Positions 18,601 through 21,638 of a stretch of DNA of 21,638 nucleotides are shown piece after piece. Made by a program: the position numbers and the translations under genes. Numbering within the stretch: the stretch's first letter is position 1; the number at the start of each line of letters is the position of its first letter. The notes under the pieces were generated by a model that saw only the letters and a program-made list of their open reading frames with translations, did not search any database and was not told the origin of the DNA. This DNA comes from Allomyces macrogynus ATCC 38327 (taxonomy: Eukaryota; Blastocladiomycota; Blastocladiomycetes; Blastocladiales; Blastocladiaceae), in assembly GCA_000151295.1 (NCBI GenBank), contig GG745378.1, positions 64,070 to 85,707 of the forward strand, read 5' to 3'.

Positions 18601-19830
18601 GTCACCATTTCGTCTCAGGGACGGCAGCGAGAACGGTCGTTCATAATAAGGCCAGCAATACATGATGGAGATCTCGCGTGCCTGAATGGGTGGCTCGGTC
18701 TGGTTGCGGACGCGGCCACCAAAGAAACACGCTGGTAGAGCACATAAAACGAGCAAGCGACCATTCGAGGATCAGTATCAGCCATGTTCTCTGCAGCGAG
18801 TGCTCGGACAATGTAGATAAGGTTATTTTTTGGACATGATGTCTTCCTTTCCTCTGGGTCGGGCTCGATGGGTAAAGACAGCAGTCGGTGGGTGCGCACG
18901 CAGTGCGGAGGGGCAGTGTCACTTATTGGGGCGTTGGGCAGTGTCTCGGCGGGTGACTGAGAGGACGTAGGGAGCGTTACGGTTGCCGAGGCTGAAGAAA
19001 AGAAGAGGTGCAGGTTGTGGTATTGACATGGTCAGGTGCACTTCACGCGAGGCGTTGACGTGTGAACTGCGTCTCGCAACAGCACAACGGCCATGTCTCG
19101 CAGCCCTGTCACCCGTCAACACCAGAGCGTGCACCCCCGCGGACGCTCCGGACCCCCATGGACGCTCCGCGCTGTGCGCGGCTGAAGGCATTGCATTGTT
19201 AAGGCCTCGAAATACCAGCCAAAACAGTTTAGGGCTGCAGGCGCCAATCCAGTGTTGGAGCTGCAAATGCAGGCTCGAATCCTGTTGATGGTCAAGAAAT
19301 TTATGTGTGATGAGCGCACATCCCGCCGCAAACCAGACGAGGTCGCCCCAATCCCAAATGGCGTGCTACATTTTTCCATCACAGATATTGTTGAACCTCT
19401 GCTCAATGACAGGAATGTGAACCCATCTGAAGCCATTTCAGGGACACGGTCAGCACCCATGAGGAGCATCAGCAGAGCTGGTCCAAAGTCCAAGGCATGG
19501 TGGGAGGATACAGACAATGGCGATATTGGCGATGGCAATTTATGATCAGGAGCAGGCCCATTATGGGTGTCATCTTCGTCGAACGTGCTTTGCAACTCAA
19601 TCAGCAGGCCTTTTTGTATCTCTCACCCTTTTCCGTGTCGGTGCGGTGACATTGCAATGGAACGGCCGATGAGAGTTGAGACTGAACGGAAGACTATCAT
19701 GTGTCGAAAGTCTGCAAAAACGCCATCAAGGCCACGGACAATGCATTCTCCACCCATTCTCCACCCGGTTGTGCGCAAAGTCGGCAATTCGAAACAAATA
19801 CACGAAAATACAGACCACACGCAACGTCGT
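18601..19830. other. Less GC-rich, gene-poor segment
   Basis: The base composition drops clearly (for example about 42% GC in the 60 bases at 19381) compared with the GC-rich genes around it. Short open frames exist on both strands (such as + 19252-19545 and - 19595-19116), but none resembles a known protein. A tRNA-like B box lies near 19272. The segment starts where the carboxypeptidase relic is truncated, which fits an old insertion. I see no terminal repeats, transposase or reverse transcriptase motif. Confidence 0.5.
19180..19290 (+). other. tRNA-like remnant (possible SINE head or decayed class II tRNA)
   Basis: A T-arm-like hairpin GCAGG-CTCGAAT-CCTGT with B box GGCTCGAATCC (19272-19282) is preceded by a possible long variable arm (CCAA/TTGG). 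Upstream lies A-box-like sequence with TTAAGGC. The 5' acceptor strand does not pair with the 3' side and the spacing is too long for a normal tRNA, so it is not called as a functional gene. Confidence 0.25.
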
Positions 19831-21504
19831 TCACAAATGCCCGCCGCCCAACAACCTCCCGACATCCCCAACGCCCGTCTGAATCGACCCCATATTATCG
19901 TCGACGACCTTGCCGACCTTGTTGATCGTATCGACGACCGTATTCACGGCCTTGTTCAGCGCGTCATTCAACACATTATCGAGCCGCACCGGACAGTCGA
20001 ACTGCGCCGTATCCGCGTGCGTGAAATGGTACCCGAGAAACTTGAGCCGGCTGACCCCGACGCGCAAGTTGTACGCGACGCTCAGCTTCGACCCGGCGGC
20101 CGGCGCCGAACTTGGCAAGAGCGCGCGCGGCGCGCCGCACGCGCCGAGCACCTGCAAGATGAAATCCGTCTGCGCGGGCGACTTGACGTCGGCCAGGACT
20201 TCGACCGGGAACGTGAGCGAGGACTCGGCGCCGTCGGGCGCGAGTGAGACGGTGGGCACGGACCCGGACGCGACTTGTTCGTTGGGCGCGGATGGCGGGG
20301 ACGCCGTGAACGACACGTCGTAGAGGTCGAGCGTGAAGCTGTTTGGGTTGGTCACGGCCAGGACCAGGTCCCAGTGAATCGTGACTTTGGTCCCGGAGAC
20401 CGACACGGGCGTGCGCGACGTGTCGGACGACGGCGGCAGCGAGGCCGTCTTGAAGTTGACGGTCGGGACGGTGAAGGTCAGGTAAAGGATCAGGACCGTC
20501 AGCGCGAGCGCAATGATCACGAGGCCCACGAGAATTCCGCCGGCGCACAGGTACCGGTGCAGCGGGCGCGCCGGAATGAACCGGCGCAGCGGTTGCGGGA
20601 TCCAGGCGGGAAGCGTCGCCGGCGTGAGCAGCGGCGACTTGGACGGTGGGCGAGCTGTCGAGTCCGACGCGGGATCGGCCGATGCTCCGTCCTGTGCTCC
20701 CGACGGCAGCGGCGCGCCGTCGGCGGTCGTCGCGTCAGGCTTGGGCAGCGGCGGTAACGGCGGGAACGTCTCGGCGTGCGCAACGAGCGGTTCCGTGGCG
20801 GTCGCCAGTGTCGCGAGCGACGCGTGCGTCGACGACGACGGCATTCCGGGCGGCGGCGCGGTGCCCGGCAGCGTCGCAGCCGACGGGTTGGATGCGCGGC
20901 GCGGCGGGTGCGCAAGCGTGTCCTTTGGTGGCGGCGGGGGTGGAGGTGCGGGAGCCGCGGGAGCCGCGGGTGCCGGGGCAGGATAAGTACCCGGCGCGAG
21001 CGGTGGCGGCGGTGGGGACGCGGCGGGCGACTGCGGCGTTTCCGAGGTTTCCTCGTGCGGCGGCAGCGTCTGCACGAGTCGGATCGGGGCCAGGTTGGTG
21101 CGCGACGCGTTGAGCCCGTTGTTGGTATTGTTGGAAATGGTGCCGTCGGCAGCCATGACGGTCGAGGTGGAAATACGGATCGACGGCGAGGCCATGCCCG
21201 AGGCCGGAGTCGCGGCCGACGACGATGAGGCGGTCAACGGGCCGGCCGGGAGCGGCGTCGACGTGACGGTCGTCGTGGGCGGAGCAGCTGCCGACGCCGT
21301 TGCGGGCCTCAGTGCCGGGCGGAGCAGCGTGGGAGGGTCGTAGAGCAGCGCGACACCCGTGTCGTTACCGGTTGGGGTCGCGGCGCGGCCGGGCCGCGCG
21401 GGCGCTGGGACGCGGCCCGGTGGGAGACGGTGGAGAACATGGGCGTCGTCATCGTCGTCCTCGCTGGCAAAAGACAGTGTGATGGTGCCGTAGAGCGGAT
21501 CCAT
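19831..21504 (-). CDS. Single-pass membrane protein with LEA-2-like extracytoplasmic domain
   Basis: Intronless, 557 residues, start MDPLYGTITLSFASEDDDDD. Residues 1-310 are disordered and rich in Pro, Ala, Ser and Thr (PPPPPLAPGTYPAP). A single membrane helix spans about 317-341 (GILVGLVIIALALTVLIL) after a basic flank (PLRRFIPARPLHR). The C-terminal ~215 residues resemble the LEA-2/NDR1-HIN1-like beta-sandwich seen in many fungal membrane proteins: TVPTVNFKTASL, WDLVLAVTNPNSFTLDLYDV and FPVEVLADVKSPAQTDF. With the short basic flank before the helix, the long N-terminus should be cytoplasmic and the LEA-like domain lumenal or outside. Homologues are linked to lipid binding or stress only loosely, so the function is unknown. 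The C-terminal end (VVDTINKVGKVVDDNMGSI) is amphipathic. The start is the only upstream ATG in the frame before the window edge region. Confidence 0.82.
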   Translation of the reverse strand: MDPLYGTITLSFASEDDDDDAHVLHRLPPGRVPAPARPGRAATPTGNDTGVALLYDPPTLLRPALRPATASAAAPPTTTVTSTPLPAGPLTASSSSAATPASGMASPSIRISTSTVMAADGTISNNTNNGLNASRTNLAPIRLVQTLPPHEETSETPQSPAASPPPPPLAPGTYPAPAPAAPAAPAPPPPPPPKDTLAHPPRRASNPSAATLPGTAPPPGMPSSSTHASLATLATATEPLVAHAETFPPLPPLPKPDATTADGAPLPSGAQDGASADPASDSTARPPSKSPLLTPATLPAWIPQPLRRFIPARPLHRYLCAGGILVGLVIIALALTVLILYLTFTVPTVNFKTASLPPSSDTSRTPVSVSGTKVTIHWDLVLAVTNPNSFTLDLYDVSFTASPPSAPNEQVASGSVPTVSLAPDGAESSLTFPVEVLADVKSPAQTDFILQVLGACGAPRALLPSSAPAAGSKLSVAYNLRVGVSRLKFLGYHFTHADTAQFDCPVRLDNVLNDALNKAVNTVVDTINKVGKVVDDNMGSIQTGVGDVGRLLGGGHL

Positions 21505-21638
21505 GAAGGATGGCGGCGGTGGATGAGGGGGAGCGGAGCGAGGCGAGCGCGCGCTCGCGCGGGCAGTGCAGGTAGTGGCACGGGCGGCGTTTGGCGGCGG
21601 GCAGCGGGGAGAGGAGACGGTTCCGGTGCAGATGAGAA

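Noticed and set aside
19180..19290. Functional third tRNA gene
   Set aside because: The T arm and B box are good, but the acceptor stem is unpaired and the A-B spacing is too long.

Overview
The window is nuclear DNA from a GC-rich eukaryote, most likely a fungus. Several genes are cut by short spliceosomal introns, mostly 60-105 nt. Donors are mainly GTACGY, GTGCGT or GTAAGT, and branch motifs look like CTAAC or CTGAC. The gene set fits a non-yeast fungus: a dynactin p50 subunit, a fungal-type coiled-coil protein, an endophilin-like BAR-SH3 protein, a prolyl aminopeptidase and the 90S pre-ribosome factors SOF1 and AATF/BFR2. A zoosporic or other early-diverging fungus is my guess from the style of the proteins; nothing in the window proves the phylum.

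Layout. 1-5.5 kb: SOF1 (+, intronless), 3-hydroxyanthranilate 3,4-dioxygenase (-, 2 exons), a tRNA-Ser, AATF/BFR2 (+, 3 exons) and a second tRNA-Ser. 5.7-8.1 kb: a predicted seven-helix membrane protein (-, at least 4 exons) and its unclear 5' region. 8.1-10.4 kb: a BAR-SH3 protein (-, 7 exons) ending in a Cys/His-rich tail. 11.2-12.8 kb: dynamitin (+). 13.2-15.1 kb: a 624-residue coiled-coil protein (-). 15.9-17.6 kb: a nine-exon prolyl aminopeptidase (+) with a presequence. 17.9-18.6 kb: a broken serine carboxypeptidase (-). 18.6-19.8 kb: a visibly less GC-rich, gene-poor stretch with a tRNA-like remnant. 19.8-21.5 kb: a single-pass protein with a LEA-2-like C-terminal domain (-).

Functional links. 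SOF1 and AATF/BFR2 both act in the early small-subunit pre-ribosome and lie 1.3 kb apart, with an NAD-biosynthesis gene and a tRNA between them. The rest are unrelated housekeeping, membrane-trafficking or cytoskeletal genes, with no sign of an operon or a metabolic cluster. 

The observations most worth checking are two diverged but intact tRNA-Ser genes that both carry anticodon ACT instead of the usual GCT, an unclassified seven-helix protein, and the Cys/His tail on the BAR-SH3 protein. Three otherwise good genes have reading-frame breaks (AATF 3' end, BAR-SH3 linker, dynamitin middle), which may be consensus errors. I saw no convincing new multi-gene system.
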